The notes: generated from the sequence alone by a model not told the origin. DNA of 64,000 bases from Halalkalibacter oceani (GCF_040544555.1 NZ_JBEPKD010000009.1:62001-126000); one strand, 5' to 3'. Shown: positions 42,166 to 51,079, counted from the first letter of the stretch. Translations and numbers: made by a program.

Positions 42166-42567
42166 ATGCAAGCCACATTTCAACTGAAGACAACAGCCCG
42201 CGATCAAATGATTGATATCACTGACCGAATCAGTGAATGGCTGCGTGACAACAATGTAAAGGAAGGAATCGTCGTCGTCTCCTCGCTCCACACGACAGCC
42301 GGAATTACCGTCAACGAGAACGCCGATCCCGATGTCAAAACAGATATGCTGCGCCGCTTTGACGAAATCTACCCGTGGCACCATCCTAAGGACCGCCACG
42401 CCGAAGGAAACACTGCCGCCCATCTAAAAACGAGCACGGTCGGTCACGCCCAAACATTGATTCTCTCCCAAGGCCGGCTCCTCCTCGGCACATGGCAGGG
42501 CGTCTACTTCTGCGAATTCGACGGACCAAGAACGCGATCCTTTGTCGTTAAAGTAATTGCTGGATAA
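42166..42567 (+). CDS. YjbQ family protein (UPF0047)
   Basis: A 133-residue YjbQ/UPF0047 protein. The conserved SSLHTTAGITVNENADPDV and YPWHHPKDRHAEGNTAAHLKT regions carry the metal-binding histidines, and LSQGRLLLGTWQGVYFCEFDGPR is the C-terminal signature. Some members can replace thiamine-phosphate synthase, but the native role is unknown. ATG 42166 (MQATFQL) is about 9 bases from AAAGG; an ATG at 42157 overlaps it. Monocistronic, with a terminator 100 bases on. Confidence 0.87.
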   Translation: MQATFQLKTTARDQMIDITDRISEWLRDNNVKEGIVVVSSLHTTAGITVNENADPDVKTDMLRRFDEIYPWHHPKDRHAEGNTAAHLKTSTVGHAQTLILSQGRLLLGTWQGVYFCEFDGPRTRSFVVKVIAG

Positions 42568-42663
42568 ATGCGGAGCGGAGACATCTTTACAATTTTTCTA
42601 AAGAATGAATTCCACCCTTTTATTTGATTTATCAAGAGTACGCGAGTAAGACGTTCAAAAATC

Positions 42664-42705
42664 AATAAGAGAGGCAACCTTCCGTAGGCTCCTCTCTTAT
42701 TTTCG
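42664..42705. terminator. Convergent terminator between yjbQ and the flavoprotein operon
   Basis: AATAAGAGAGG (42664-42674) pairs perfectly with CCTCTCTTATT (42691-42701), followed by TTT on the plus strand. It can serve both directions. Confidence 0.85.
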
Positions 42706-42714
42706 GCTATTGTC

Positions 42715-43755
42715 TTATACCGTCAGCATCTTCTCTAAATGCTTAATTGTCGGCGTCAAATTAATCAGGAAATAGGCTTCCCGCAGACGGCGGGCCTCCG
42801 GACTGTTGCTCAGGTAGGCCGCTCCACCGCCATGAAGCATCGCTGTATGAACCGCTTCAATCGTTAAAGTGGCGGTTCGTTTGCGGAGCGGGAGCAGCGC
42901 CTCCCAGCTTAGACCGCGGGAAGCCAAGTGGGTGACCTCCGTTTGCAGCTCTTCCAGCTCGGCCTGAATCGCTTCCGGCTGCAGCGGCAAAAACTGATTG
43001 CAGCCTCCCTGCCGGCTTCGATAGCGCTCAATCGAAGCAAGAGCGGCCTTCGTTACGCCGAAGCCAAGCGGAATTTGATAGGCGAGAAAGTCCGGCCGAA
43101 TCTGTTTAATAAATGAATCGGCGTCCTCTGCGAGAACATCCTCCTCCGAAATAAACACGTCATCAAAGTGGCAGGCATAGGTACCGCTGCCGTTAATGCC
43201 GAGATAATTTGTTTTCGCTTTTCGTATCAGACCATCAGCCGCACATGAGACAAACAGCATCACCCTTTGATCCGCGTTCACTTCAGCAATCGCCCCGAAC
43301 CAATGCGTCTGATCAAGATTGGAAACCGATGGCAGCGTTCCATTGACGACATAGCCGCCATCAACCTTTGCCGCCTGCAAATGCAGCGTCTCCAGCCCGG
43401 CATAATATTTCATCGGATTGGAAAGCCCCGTTCCGGCAAGCGTGCTGCCATTTTCCAGACGCGACAGCATTCTCTTTTTCAGCTTATCATTTTCGCTCTT
43501 TCGCATATAGGTGAGCGCAGCTAAATGGCACCAAATCAGAAAGCCTGTCGTCATGCAAAAGCGCGATGCTTCGGCTACGACGTCAAGCTCTCGCTGAAGA
43601 TAAGCGGAGGAAGCTGCTCCTTCCGAAGAAAAATACCCCTCCTCACCCAATCGCGTTAACAGCTCCTTTGGATAAAAACCGGCATCAATTGACCGGACCT
43701 GAGGTTTAAGCTCCTTCTCGAACAAATCGGTAAGGCGTTGCTGAATGTTTGTCAT
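42715..43755 (-). CDS. Acyl-CoA dehydrogenase-fold flavoprotein, possible monooxygenase
   Basis: A 346-residue protein with the acyl-CoA dehydrogenase fold: GTGLSNPMKYYAG, VNGTLPSVSNLDQTHWFGAIAE, HFDDVFISEEDVLAED and AMLHGGGAAYLSNSPEARRLREAYF. It is shorter than true dehydrogenases (about 380) and lacks the usual EGTNEI block. That favours the SfnB/DszC-like monooxygenase branch, which acts on sulfur or nitrogen organics (inference). GTG 43758 or ATG 43755 can start it. It follows the DUF4242 gene by 26 bases, next to a sulfonate-type ABC transporter. Confidence 0.75.
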   Translation of the reverse strand: MTNIQQRLTDLFEKELKPQVRSIDAGFYPKELLTRLGEEGYFSSEGAASSAYLQRELDVVAEASRFCMTTGFLIWCHLAALTYMRKSENDKLKKRMLSRLENGSTLAGTGLSNPMKYYAGLETLHLQAAKVDGGYVVNGTLPSVSNLDQTHWFGAIAEVNADQRVMLFVSCAADGLIRKAKTNYLGINGSGTYACHFDDVFISEEDVLAEDADSFIKQIRPDFLAYQIPLGFGVTKAALASIERYRSRQGGCNQFLPLQPEAIQAELEELQTEVTHLASRGLSWEALLPLRKRTATLTIEAVHTAMLHGGGAAYLSNSPEARRLREAYFLINLTPTIKHLEKMLTV

Positions 43756-43781
43756 CACGGCTTCCTGGTCCTCCTTTAATT

Positions 43782-44309
43782 TTACTGATCTGAGGCGATT
43801 TCCGTTATCGCGTCAATCGGTGCCTTAACGGCTTGACGCGCTCTTTTTACAGCCTCATCATCCGGTGCATCATAGAAGCAAAGGCATTTTGTCATATCCT
43901 CGCATACATACGTTCTTGAAAAGGACACCTCCGGAACTTCCGCATAATGAACGGAATTCGCTTTTTTACGGGCCAAATACCCTTCCATTGTCAAGTTCTC
44001 CGGCAAGTTCCATTCCACTAAATAATTGATTTTGTCCTTTTGCTTTTTCACTTCTTCCAAGTCCTGGCCGACGATTCGCACTTCTTTGACAAGTGACGGA
44101 ACGATGCCGGCATCGCTCAAGTTTTTCGTAAGCGCACCTTCCTCCGCCGCTTCAAAAATAAAGAATGCTCTGTTGAAGTCCTTGGCGACTTGAACTTCAA
44201 TTAGCTCCTGCCCGCTATCGTCTTCTCTCAATGCCTCTACTTTCCCTTCAAAAGCCGCCTTATTTTGCAGCTCCTCACTCAACTGTGATTCCACTAAATA
44301 TAACGCCAT
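43782..44309 (-). CDS. DUF4242-domain protein, apparently tandem
   Basis: A 175-residue protein whose second half (about 95-170: YLVEWNLPENLTMEGYL, YVCEDMTKCLCFYDAPDDEAV) matches DUF4242, the family of the nickel-binding Streptomyces protein SCO4226. The first half (MALYLVESQLSEELQ, FNRAFFIFEAAEEGAL) repeats the same pattern weakly, so it looks like two fused copies. Start ATG 44309 (or 44312) follows GGGAGG. It is first in an operon with the flavoprotein and diverges from the HxlR regulator. Confidence 0.7.
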   Translation of the reverse strand: MALYLVESQLSEELQNKAAFEGKVEALREDDSGQELIEVQVAKDFNRAFFIFEAAEEGALTKNLSDAGIVPSLVKEVRIVGQDLEEVKKQKDKINYLVEWNLPENLTMEGYLARKKANSVHYAEVPEVSFSRTYVCEDMTKCLCFYDAPDDEAVKRARQAVKAPIDAITEIASDQ

Positions 44310-44474
44310 CATCCAGTCCTCCCTTGAAAGATTGATAGTCATTCGATCGCATCGAACGCTAATGTAATTTTATTATACTAAGTACTAAAAAACAACTTAC
44401 TTGATTGTGTGGTATACTAGGACTGCTTCTCATAAGAAAAACGTCCAAGATGTCAACTTTAGCAAAGGAGTCTG

Positions 44475-44936
44475 ATGAAAGTGAAAGAGCGTTATAAATT
44501 ACCTTGCAACATCGCGCAAACATTAAATATTGTCGGCGACCGCTGGACACTGCTTGTCATTCATGAGATCCTCATCGGTCATTCCACCTTTAATGAAATC
44601 AAGAAAAACCTTGAAGGCATCTCCTCCAACCTCCTGTCAGACCGGCTGAAGCATTTAGAGGAGGTCGGCCTGATTGAGTCAACCGTCTATTCCAAGCATC
44701 CGCCCCGTTACCAGTATACCTTGACTGAAAGCGGACAGGATTTGGAGGATGTCTTTCACGCTTTCGTCCTCTGGGGCAGCAAGCATCTTGAAACCTGTTA
44801 TAAAAAACTGGTTCACACACGCTGCCAGCATGAAGTCGAACTGCTTTATTACTGTCCTTCATGCAAGCAGCATGTCGACAAAGACGAACTCCAGGCAGTG
44901 CCAATTGAACCGGAAAGCCAGGCAAATCAGGCTTAG
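44475..44936 (+). CDS. HxlR-family transcriptional regulator with C-terminal CxxC
   Basis: A 153-residue winged-helix HxlR regulator: LNIVGDRWTLLVIHEIL, FNEIKKNLEGISSNLLSDRL and LEEVGLIESTVYSKHPPRYQYTLTE. Unusually, the C terminus carries YYCPSCKQHVDKDEL, a possible redox or zinc switch. ATG 44475 follows AAAGGAG. It diverges from the DUF4242-flavoprotein operon, its likely target, and its stop codon overlaps that of the convergent ABC permease (44933). Confidence 0.87.
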   Translation: MKVKERYKLPCNIAQTLNIVGDRWTLLVIHEILIGHSTFNEIKKNLEGISSNLLSDRLKHLEEVGLIESTVYSKHPPRYQYTLTESGQDLEDVFHAFVLWGSKHLETCYKKLVHTRCQHEVELLYYCPSCKQHVDKDELQAVPIEPESQANQA

Positions 44937-45685
44937 CCTTGTACGCCCCATTGTCTGCCAACCCAGCGTTCAAACAAGCCAATCGCTTTATCAAGCAGCA
45001 GACCGAGCACGCCGATGAAAATAATCCCGGCGAGCACGAGGTCAAGATCAAGCGCATTGCGTGAATCAATGATGAGGTAGCCAAGCCCTGACTGCGCGCC
45101 GATCATTTCTCCAGCGACAAGAAAAATCCACGCCGTCCCAACGGCGATATGCAGTCCATTGGCAATGTACGGAAATGCCGCCGGAAAAATGATTTTAAAC
45201 AGCTGGGCCGGCTGCTTCATCTCCAAATTCTCGGCAATCTTTAAATAAGTCGGGTCGATTTTTTTCACGGCGGACACCGTTGAAAGCAGCACCGGAAAGA
45301 AGGCGGCGATAAAAATAATGACAATCGCCGGCATATTCCCAATCCCGAACCAGAGCACGATGAACGGCGCCCAGGCAACCGGAGCGACAGGACGGAGCAC
45401 CTGGATGACCGGATCGACAATCGCCCACACCTTTGGTGAACGGCCAAGGATTAATCCGAGAACGACAGCGACCACGACCGCCGTCAAATACCCGCTCAAA
45501 AAGCGGAACATGCTGATTTGGACATGGGTGAATAATGTTCCATCGCTAACCAAGGCGACGATCCCTTTGCCGACTGCCAGTGGCGGCGGCAATAATGCTT
45601 CAGGGTAGCCACCGATCCAAATGACCAGCTGCCAAACGACAAGCACGAGAATAAACGCTATCGTAAAATGCTTCACCGTCTTCAT
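44933..45685 (-). CDS. Sulfonate/taurine/nitrate-type ABC transporter permease
   Basis: A 250-residue SsuC/TauC-type permease with about six membrane segments and the EAA-type loop (AENLEMKQPAQLFKIIFPAAFPYIANGL). ILGRSPKVWAIVDPVIQVLRPVAPVAWAPFIVLWFG is the family signature region. ATG 45685 follows AAGGTGAG. It lies immediately after the binding-protein gene. The ligand cannot be told apart among sulfonates, nitrate and pyrimidine-like compounds. Confidence 0.9.
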   Translation of the reverse strand: MKTVKHFTIAFILVLVVWQLVIWIGGYPEALLPPPLAVGKGIVALVSDGTLFTHVQISMFRFLSGYLTAVVVAVVLGLILGRSPKVWAIVDPVIQVLRPVAPVAWAPFIVLWFGIGNMPAIVIIFIAAFFPVLLSTVSAVKKIDPTYLKIAENLEMKQPAQLFKIIFPAAFPYIANGLHIAVGTAWIFLVAGEMIGAQSGLGYLIIDSRNALDLDLVLAGIIFIGVLGLLLDKAIGLFERWVGRQWGVQG

Positions 45686-45690
45686 CGCTC

Positions 45691-46662
45691 TCACCTTCTC
45701 TCCAACGCTTCTTCAAAAAATGACTGATCAACAAACTCCTCATATGCCGGCGGGTTCTCAGACAGTCCCATCTCAACTAAACGCTGGCGCAAATACTCGT
45801 AATCTTCCTGTTCGATTCGCAGATTATCATAAGAAATCCAGCCAAGCGACAGCGTCAATACGTCCTCATCGACATTTAAAAACTGCTTAAACGGGTCTTC
45901 ATGCTCGTCATGGGTATGCACATCATAAGCTTCTGCTTTCTTCCCGGCTTCAATGTAGCCTGTCACAAAGGTTTGCGCAAATTCAGGCTGCTGTTCGATA
46001 AAGTCACTGCGAAGCACAAGCACGCAGCACAACGAATTGGCCCGGATTTCATTTGACTGAAAAAGCACCTTCCCTGTGTTCAGACTGACGCCAAGCGCGC
46101 CGAACGGCTCAGCGACAATATAGCTCTGGATTCGCCCTTCCGATAGAGCTGCCGGCATCTCGGCCGGCGGCATTTCAACCGGATTCACATCCTCATACGT
46201 TAAGCCGGCGTTTTGCAGCATTTCATCAAGCAAGAGATTATGAGCGGACAGCGTATGAGGAATCGCGACCGTAGCCCCTTTCAAATCAGCGACCTCCTCG
46301 ACATCGTGCGAGACCACAACAGCGTTCCCGTCACGATGACCGAGCGCGACAGCCTTTAAATCAATCCCTTTTTCACGCGCCTTCATCGCCAGCTCGAACA
46401 AAACCGAAGCGCCGTCAATCCGTCCGGTATTTAAAGCGTCCATCAATTCAATCCACGAACCGAAGCGAATCAGCTCAATTCGCCCGCCGTTCAAATACTG
46501 ATCCTCAAACTGCTTTTCAAAATAAAGAGGTGCCGCATGCGTAATCGGCAAATAGCCGATCCGGATCACCTTCTCCTCAGGCGGTGCTCCGCCCCCGCAA
46601 GAGGAAAGGATCACAGTCAAAGCGAGCATCAGGCTCGCCCACGTTCTTCTCTCCCGATTCAT
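45691..46662 (-). CDS. NitT/TauT-family substrate-binding lipoprotein
   Basis: A 323-residue extracellular receptor. The lipoprotein signal ends VILSSC (Cys22). The NMT1/SsuA-like fold shows RIGYLPITHAAPLYFEK, FGSWIELMDALNTGRIDGA and YIVAEPFGALG. An unusual His/Glu/Asp patch (HTHDEHEDPFKQF, about residue 245) could be a metal site. ATG 46662 is 9 bases from GGAG. The middle gene of the ATPase-receptor-permease operon. Confidence 0.9.
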   Translation of the reverse strand: MNRERRTWASLMLALTVILSSCGGGAPPEEKVIRIGYLPITHAAPLYFEKQFEDQYLNGGRIELIRFGSWIELMDALNTGRIDGASVLFELAMKAREKGIDLKAVALGHRDGNAVVVSHDVEEVADLKGATVAIPHTLSAHNLLLDEMLQNAGLTYEDVNPVEMPPAEMPAALSEGRIQSYIVAEPFGALGVSLNTGKVLFQSNEIRANSLCCVLVLRSDFIEQQPEFAQTFVTGYIEAGKKAEAYDVHTHDEHEDPFKQFLNVDEDVLTLSLGWISYDNLRIEQEDYEYLRQRLVEMGLSENPPAYEEFVDQSFFEEALERR

Positions 46663-46679
46663 GTTCTCACACTCCACAT

Positions 46680-47474
46680 TTAAATATTAAATTCCAAGGT
46701 TGCCCCGTCCTTTGAAAAATGAAAGGAATCCAAAATCAGCTTGCGGTAATACTGAAAGTCACTATGACTCCGGTCACGCGGGGAAGGCAGATTAATTTCA
46801 AGGGTTTGCTTAATTCGGCCGGGATGAGCATCCATAATCAGAATGCGGTCCGACAAATAAATCGCTTCATCAATATCATGTGTGACGAGCACAATATTGT
46901 TTTTCTCGCGCTCACGGATGCGCAGCAGCTCATCCTGCAAATAGTAGCGATTAAATGTATCCAAAGCGGCAAACGGCTCATCCATCAGGATCAGCTCCGG
47001 CCGGATCGCCAACGCCCTGGCAATTGCCACGCGCTGCTGCATCCCGCCGGACAGCTGCGCCGGAAAACGATCCTTGCTCTCCTCAAGACCTACGAGCTTA
47101 ATAGAATCAAGGGCGCGCTCCCTTCTTTCTGCCGTTGAAAGAGACTTTTCCGGCTCCAGCCCAAGCTCGACATTTTTCAGAACCGTGCGCCACGGCAAAA
47201 GTCCATAGTGCTGAAAAAGCATGATCGCCCTGCGGCTCGGCTTTTTCACCTCTTCCCGGTCAAAATAGACACTGCCTTCAGACGGGCTGTCAAAGCCGCC
47301 GATCAAGTTAAGCAATGTACTTTTTCCGCACCCGCTTTTCCCGAGTACAGATACAAATTCGCCTTTCTTCATCGTAAAGGAGATATTTGAGAGCACTCTG
47401 ATAGTCTTTCCCTGAGCAGAAAATTCCTTCCCAACCTCGTTAAGCTCGACAAACGCCTCTGCCTTCAATGTCAC
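46680..47474 (-). CDS. ABC transporter ATP-binding protein (SsuB/TauB type)
   Basis: A 264-residue ATPase: Walker A GKSGCGKSTLL at about 45-55, Q-loop FQHYGLLPWRTVLKNVELGL, signature LSGGMQQRVAIARALA and Walker B LILMDEPFAALD, followed by the H-loop THDIDEA. The LLPWRTV form is typical of nitrate/sulfonate importers. First gene of the operon. An inverted repeat TATAGG-N6-CCTATA (47495-47512) lies just upstream. Confidence 0.92.
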   Translation of the reverse strand: MTLKAEAFVELNEVGKEFSAQGKTIRVLSNISFTMKKGEFVSVLGKSGCGKSTLLNLIGGFDSPSEGSVYFDREEVKKPSRRAIMLFQHYGLLPWRTVLKNVELGLEPEKSLSTAERRERALDSIKLVGLEESKDRFPAQLSGGMQQRVAIARALAIRPELILMDEPFAALDTFNRYYLQDELLRIREREKNNIVLVTHDIDEAIYLSDRILIMDAHPGRIKQTLEINLPSPRDRSHSDFQYYRKLILDSFHFSKDGATLEFNI

Positions 47475-47494
47475 TAACCCCTCTCTCCACGCTA

Positions 47495-47512
47495 TATAGG
47501 TTAATTCCTATA
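47495..47512 (-). promoter_or_regulatory. Inverted repeat upstream of the sulfonate-type ABC operon
   Basis: TATAGG (47495-47500) and CCTATA (47507-47512) flank TTAATT about 20 bases before the ATPase start. It looks like an operator; sulfur-responsive CymR is a candidate in Bacillus but cannot be assigned here. Confidence 0.4.
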
Positions 47513-47602
47513 AAAATAATATGAATAATAAGTTTATTTTAGTATACAAAGTTGAAAAAATCAATCTAATTATCAACAAAGCAAAATTCTTATTCCACAT
47601 CG

Positions 47603-47633
47603 ACAAAAAAGCCGCTGCCATGCCGGCTGCGGC
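47603..47633 (-). terminator. Terminator upstream of the ABC operon
   Basis: GCCGCTGCC (47611-47619) pairs with GGCTGCGGC (47625-47633) with one mismatch; on the minus strand CTTTTTTG follows. It isolates the ABC operon from whatever was transcribed upstream. Confidence 0.7.
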
Positions 47634-47640
47634 GTGAGTT

Positions 47641-48210
47641 ATTTTTATCTTTTAAGACTTTACGTCGACTTAAATAAAAAGAAGGGCCGTAGATAAAACA
47701 GATCACCTGTCTTTATTTGAGGAGAAGCAAGCTCCCTTTTTCCCACTAGAAAAAGCGGACGGGAGGGGCGGGAAGCGCAGGTTGACATCCACCGGCGCAG
47801 CCGGTTAGTTCAACGCCCGCCTGCGGAAAGCGTTTCCCCATCCCACAAGCGAGGTCGAAGAGTAAAAAAAACCTATTCGACGTAAAATCGTACAGTTTCT
47901 CCCTCTTCTGCTTTAAAAGTCGGTCACGTCCATTTTTCATTCCACTATTTTTTCAAACTTACTAAATCCCGCTTGCCCCGGATCACTATATAAAACTCTC
48001 CCGTCTTTGAACCATACCCTAAGATGTTGATTTACGTTTATCTCTTCGATTGGAAAATTTGAAACCCAGACCGCAGCGTCACGATTTTCGATTAAAATTG
48101 AACCACTCGTGTTATCTCTCTTTACATAATTAAAACAAGCTTAATATCAGCATAATTATCGAACCGATTTTCCTCATGCGCTGTCATTGAAAAAGTCAAA
48201 ACACCTTATT
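47641..48210. other. Gene-poor stretch with a GC-rich imperfect palindrome
   Basis: Apart from the DUF3221 remnant there is no convincing gene. 47753-47842 is GC-rich with an inner ACCGGC-GCA-GCCGGT hairpin and outer partly complementary arms (GCGCAGGTTGA with TCAACGCCCGCCTGCG), which looks like an intergenic repeat. A 64-residue minus-strand frame through it has no ribosome site. Confidence 0.5.
47937..48140 (-). pseudogene. 3' remnant of a DUF3221-like gene
   Basis: An open frame of 67 codons on the minus strand, without a start codon or ribosome site and preceded by TAA (48141-48143). It reads coding-like: NTSGSILIENRDAAVWVSNF, then VNQHLRVWFKDGRVLYSDPG and a terminal FSKFEKIVE. The VWF-x-DG-x-x-x-YSDP pattern resembles the C terminus of DUF3221 proteins of Bacillus. 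The N-terminal part has been lost. Confidence 0.5.
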
Positions 48211-48214
48211 TATC

Positions 48215-48374
48215 GAAGCTGCTGAAAAAGGACGATTTACACTTTTTCAGCAGCTTTTTCGTAATGAGCGTAGCCGTTGCCTGATTTTGAAAGCCTTGAT
48301 ACGAGCGGGTTTCTCGAAGTGAGGCGTGCAACGCGCGGAGCCATTACTCTTCTTCGAGTTACGAAAAAGGACGG
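48215..48374 (+). repeat. Dispersed repeat of about 160 bp, copy B
   Basis: It begins with the hairpin AAGCTGCTGAAAAAG / CTTTTTCAGCAGCTT, followed by CGTAATGAGCGTAGCCGTTGC, and ends in GGAGCCATTACTCTTCTTCG. The outer parts TAATGAGCGTAGCCGTTGC and GCAACGCGCGGAGCCATTA are imperfect inverted repeats. Same orientation as copy C, opposite to copy A. Confidence 0.85.
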
Positions 48375-48463
48375 TTTTCAGTGGGCTCTATTTATCAGTA
48401 TTTCTTCTCACTTTTACGTTCCTTCACTTTAATTTAACACCACCTTAACCAACTTTATATGAA

Positions 48464-48473
48464 ACTAGTTTAA
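48464..48473 (+). promoter_or_regulatory. Candidate operator of the LacI-family regulator
   Basis: AAACTAGTTT is a perfect palindrome, extended by T and A outside a single mismatch, about 25 bases before the regulator start. LacI-family proteins often bind such short palindromes; autoregulation is a guess. Confidence 0.35.
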
Positions 48474-48497
48474 TATAAGCCCCAAGGAGTGATGCAC

Positions 48498-49520
48498 ATG
48501 GTGACGATGAATGATGTTGCCAAACAAGCTGGTGTCTCCAAGAGCACAGTATCCAATGTTTTCAGTAAAAAACGACCGATCAGCAAGGAGGTGAGCGAAC
48601 ACGTTTTACAAGTAGCCAGACAGTTGAACTATAAGCCGAATTATTTCGCGAGGAGCTTAACGACACGGGAAACAAGAATTATCGGTTTAAATATGCGCGG
48701 CGAAAAGGCGAAATTCAGCCAATTCCATTTATCCCTGATCAACGGCGTGCTGCGCCAGTGCTACGAGCGCGGCTACCGGCTGTTAATCAACACGTTGGCG
48801 GAAAAATATGCAAACCGGGTCGAATTTCAATCATCCGACCCCGTTGACGGCGAGATTTTGCTTGATCCGATTGAGAAGGACCCAAGAATTGAGGAATGCC
48901 TTGAAAAAAACCTTCCGATGGTCGTCATCGGCCGGACAGCACGGGAATACAGCGCCAAAGTAGCGACCGTCGATAACGATAATGTCGAAGCGGCCGCACT
49001 CGTGACCGAGCATTTAGTGGGTCTCGGTCATCGCCATATTCTGTTTCTGAATGCCGCCAAAAAACGCACGGTTTCGATTGACCGTGAAGCCGGCTTCCAA
49101 AAAATTATCCGCGCTACATATCAGGACATCGACCAGCCTTTCATCGCCTACAAGGCGGAAGAGGAGACGGCAATCGACTACGGCTACGAGCGGACGTTGG
49201 ACATGCTGCGGCATAACCCGGCGATCTCGGCCGTGATCGCCGATACTGACAAAGTCGCGCTCGGGGTGTATAAAGCGGCAGCTGAATTAGGGCGAGTGAT
49301 TCCCGACGATTTATCGGTGATGGCCTTCAGTGATGAGCCTGTCTTCTTATCGGAGTTTTCCCCGGCGCTTTCAAGCATGAAGCTCAATTCCGAGTTACTG
49401 GGAATGGAAGCGGCCAATACGTTGATTGACCAAATTGAAGCCGACTCTCCTTCCGTTAAAAGGACGACGATTGCAACTGATCTGATCCTGCGCGCTTCCA
49501 CCGAAAAAAATAAACGATAA
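48498..49520 (+). CDS. LacI-family transcriptional regulator
   Basis: A 340-residue LacI/GalR regulator: N-terminal helix-turn-helix TMNDVAKQAGVSKSTVSNVF and hinge NYKPNYFARSLTTRETRIIGL, then a periplasmic-binding-protein-like core (VDGEILLDPIE, VTEHLVGLGHRHILFL, AVIADTDKVALGVYKAA). ATG 48498 is 8 bases from AAGGAG; GTG and ATG codons upstream are too close. It heads the ABC-PHP-MFS cluster, 17 bases before the receptor gene, and presumably controls it. Confidence 0.93.
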   Translation: MVTMNDVAKQAGVSKSTVSNVFSKKRPISKEVSEHVLQVARQLNYKPNYFARSLTTRETRIIGLNMRGEKAKFSQFHLSLINGVLRQCYERGYRLLINTLAEKYANRVEFQSSDPVDGEILLDPIEKDPRIEECLEKNLPMVVIGRTAREYSAKVATVDNDNVEAAALVTEHLVGLGHRHILFLNAAKKRTVSIDREAGFQKIIRATYQDIDQPFIAYKAEEETAIDYGYERTLDMLRHNPAISAVIADTDKVALGVYKAAAELGRVIPDDLSVMAFSDEPVFLSEFSPALSSMKLNSELLGMEAANTLIDQIEADSPSVKRTTIATDLILRASTEKNKR

Positions 49521-49537
49521 CACGATAGGAGGACCCT

Positions 49538-50950
49538 ATGAAAAAGTTAATGGTAAAACTATTGCTTGCCGCATTGTTAATGACGTTGCTGGCGGCATGT
49601 CAGCAAACGTCGACTGCCGATGAGTCAGGAGAAGAAACGGACGCCGACCAGGAAGAAAAAACATTACGCATCCTGACGAGTGTCGTTGGCGGAAAAACGC
49701 CTGAGGAACACGCTGAATTTGAAAAGGAAATTGAACGTTTGACAGGGATTAGCGTCACCATTGAAAAAGTACCGACTGATTACGACCAGCGTCTGCTTAC
49801 CTCGATGTCGGCCGGTGAACAATATGACCTTGTGTATATGACAAAGCCAATGATGGATGTGCTCGTTGACCAAGGGGCGCTGACAGAGCTCACTCAATCG
49901 ATCCAGGATTCCGAGATTCTCTCCGACCCGACGGTCATTCCAACGGAAGAATGGGAGCTAATTACGTACGACGACGGTAAAATCTATAGTGTTTTCAACA
50001 AGTTTGAAGGCGGAACGATGCCGCTTATCCGTCAGGACTGGCTGGAAGCTTTGGGGCTTGAGGAGCCGACAACGCTTGATGACTACTATCATGTGCTGAA
50101 GGCCTTTACAGAACAGGATCCGAACGGGACCGGACAGGACGACACGTACGGCTTAACGACGGCCGGCCTTTACGACATTCAAGGGTTTATGAGCGCGGCG
50201 GGCGTAAAGGCGCGTTATGTGATCAAGGATGACGGATCGCGGACAATTCCGTACGCAACAGAGGCGGCGATTCCGGTGTATGAATGGTTTGCCAAGCTTT
50301 ACGCGGAAGGAATTCTCGACCCGAACTTCGCGACAAATGACAGTGGTAACATGCAGGAGCTGTTCCTCTCCGACCGTGTTGGCGTCGTCACATATTGGGA
50401 TGCCTGGGTCGGGCTCTTTAACAACATCCGTTTGAACGATGACCCGAATACGAGCTTTATGGCCAAAGGACTGCCTGGTGTGCCTGATGAAAATGGGGAA
50501 TTTATGCTGCGCCGTGGTGACCCGAGTGTATGGGCGATCCCAGTTAACGCCGAGCATCCGGAAACAGCACTTGAGTTTCTTGAGTTCTGGCATACTCCAG
50601 AGGGTAATACGGTCAGTACGTTGGGCGTTAAAGACCTGCATTACACAGTCGATGAAAACGGGGAATATGAATTAACTGAATTAGGCGAGATCGCCAATAT
50701 GGATCACGGGGTTGTCTTCCCGAATAACACGAATTGGGAAAACCCGTTCGGCACACTGCCCGGCGTTGAAGAGGCGCAGGCGGTCATTATCGAGCATGCC
50801 CAGCCGGAAGTCTCAACTGCCGATTGGCCGCAGGCCGAGAAAATCGTCGAGCGCTACGTGTTTGCAGCGATTACCGGCGACATGCCGGCCGCAGAAGCGG
50901 TGGAAAGAATGCATGGCGAGCTGCTCGCTGCTGATCTGATTGACAACTAA
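49538..50950 (+). CDS. Sugar-type ABC transporter substrate-binding lipoprotein
   Basis: A 470-residue family 1 extracellular binding protein with a lipoprotein signal ending TLLAAC (Cys21) and a long acidic linker. It resembles the LplA/YtcQ group: EIERLTGISVTIEKVPTDYD, YDLVYMTKPMMDVL, LIRQDWLEALGLEEPTTLDDYY and DPNGTGQDDTYGLT. ATG 49538 follows ATAGGAGG. The ligand is unknown; the PHP phosphoesterase downstream suggests a phosphate ester or sugar phosphodiester (inference). A strong hairpin follows the stop. Confidence 0.9.
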   Translation: MKKLMVKLLLAALLMTLLAACQQTSTADESGEETDADQEEKTLRILTSVVGGKTPEEHAEFEKEIERLTGISVTIEKVPTDYDQRLLTSMSAGEQYDLVYMTKPMMDVLVDQGALTELTQSIQDSEILSDPTVIPTEEWELITYDDGKIYSVFNKFEGGTMPLIRQDWLEALGLEEPTTLDDYYHVLKAFTEQDPNGTGQDDTYGLTTAGLYDIQGFMSAAGVKARYVIKDDGSRTIPYATEAAIPVYEWFAKLYAEGILDPNFATNDSGNMQELFLSDRVGVVTYWDAWVGLFNNIRLNDDPNTSFMAKGLPGVPDENGEFMLRRGDPSVWAIPVNAEHPETALEFLEFWHTPEGNTVSTLGVKDLHYTVDENGEYELTELGEIANMDHGVVFPNNTNWENPFGTLPGVEEAQAVIIEHAQPEVSTADWPQAEKIVERYVFAAITGDMPAAEAVERMHGELLAADLIDN

Positions 50951-51001
50951 ACAGCTATGAAATGAAACGAACCAAACAGCAGTACGGCCCTGTCGTAAAT
51001 G

Positions 51002-51042
51002 AGCAGCCGGAAGTGCTTTTCATCATGCCGCTTCCGGCTGCT
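51002..51042 (+). terminator. Intercistronic hairpin after the binding-protein gene
   Basis: AGCAGCCGGAAG (51002-51013) pairs perfectly with CTTCCGGCTGCT (51031-51042). There is no long T run. Such hairpins between receptor and permease genes usually raise receptor mRNA over permease mRNA. Confidence 0.65.
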
Positions 51043-51079
51043 GTTCCTGCTGTTATTCAAATGCAGGAGGACGATTGGC

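Noticed and set aside
47746..47940. 64-codon minus-strand open frame
   Set aside because: Runs through the GC-rich palindrome; Cys/Gly/Pro-rich composition and no ribosome site.
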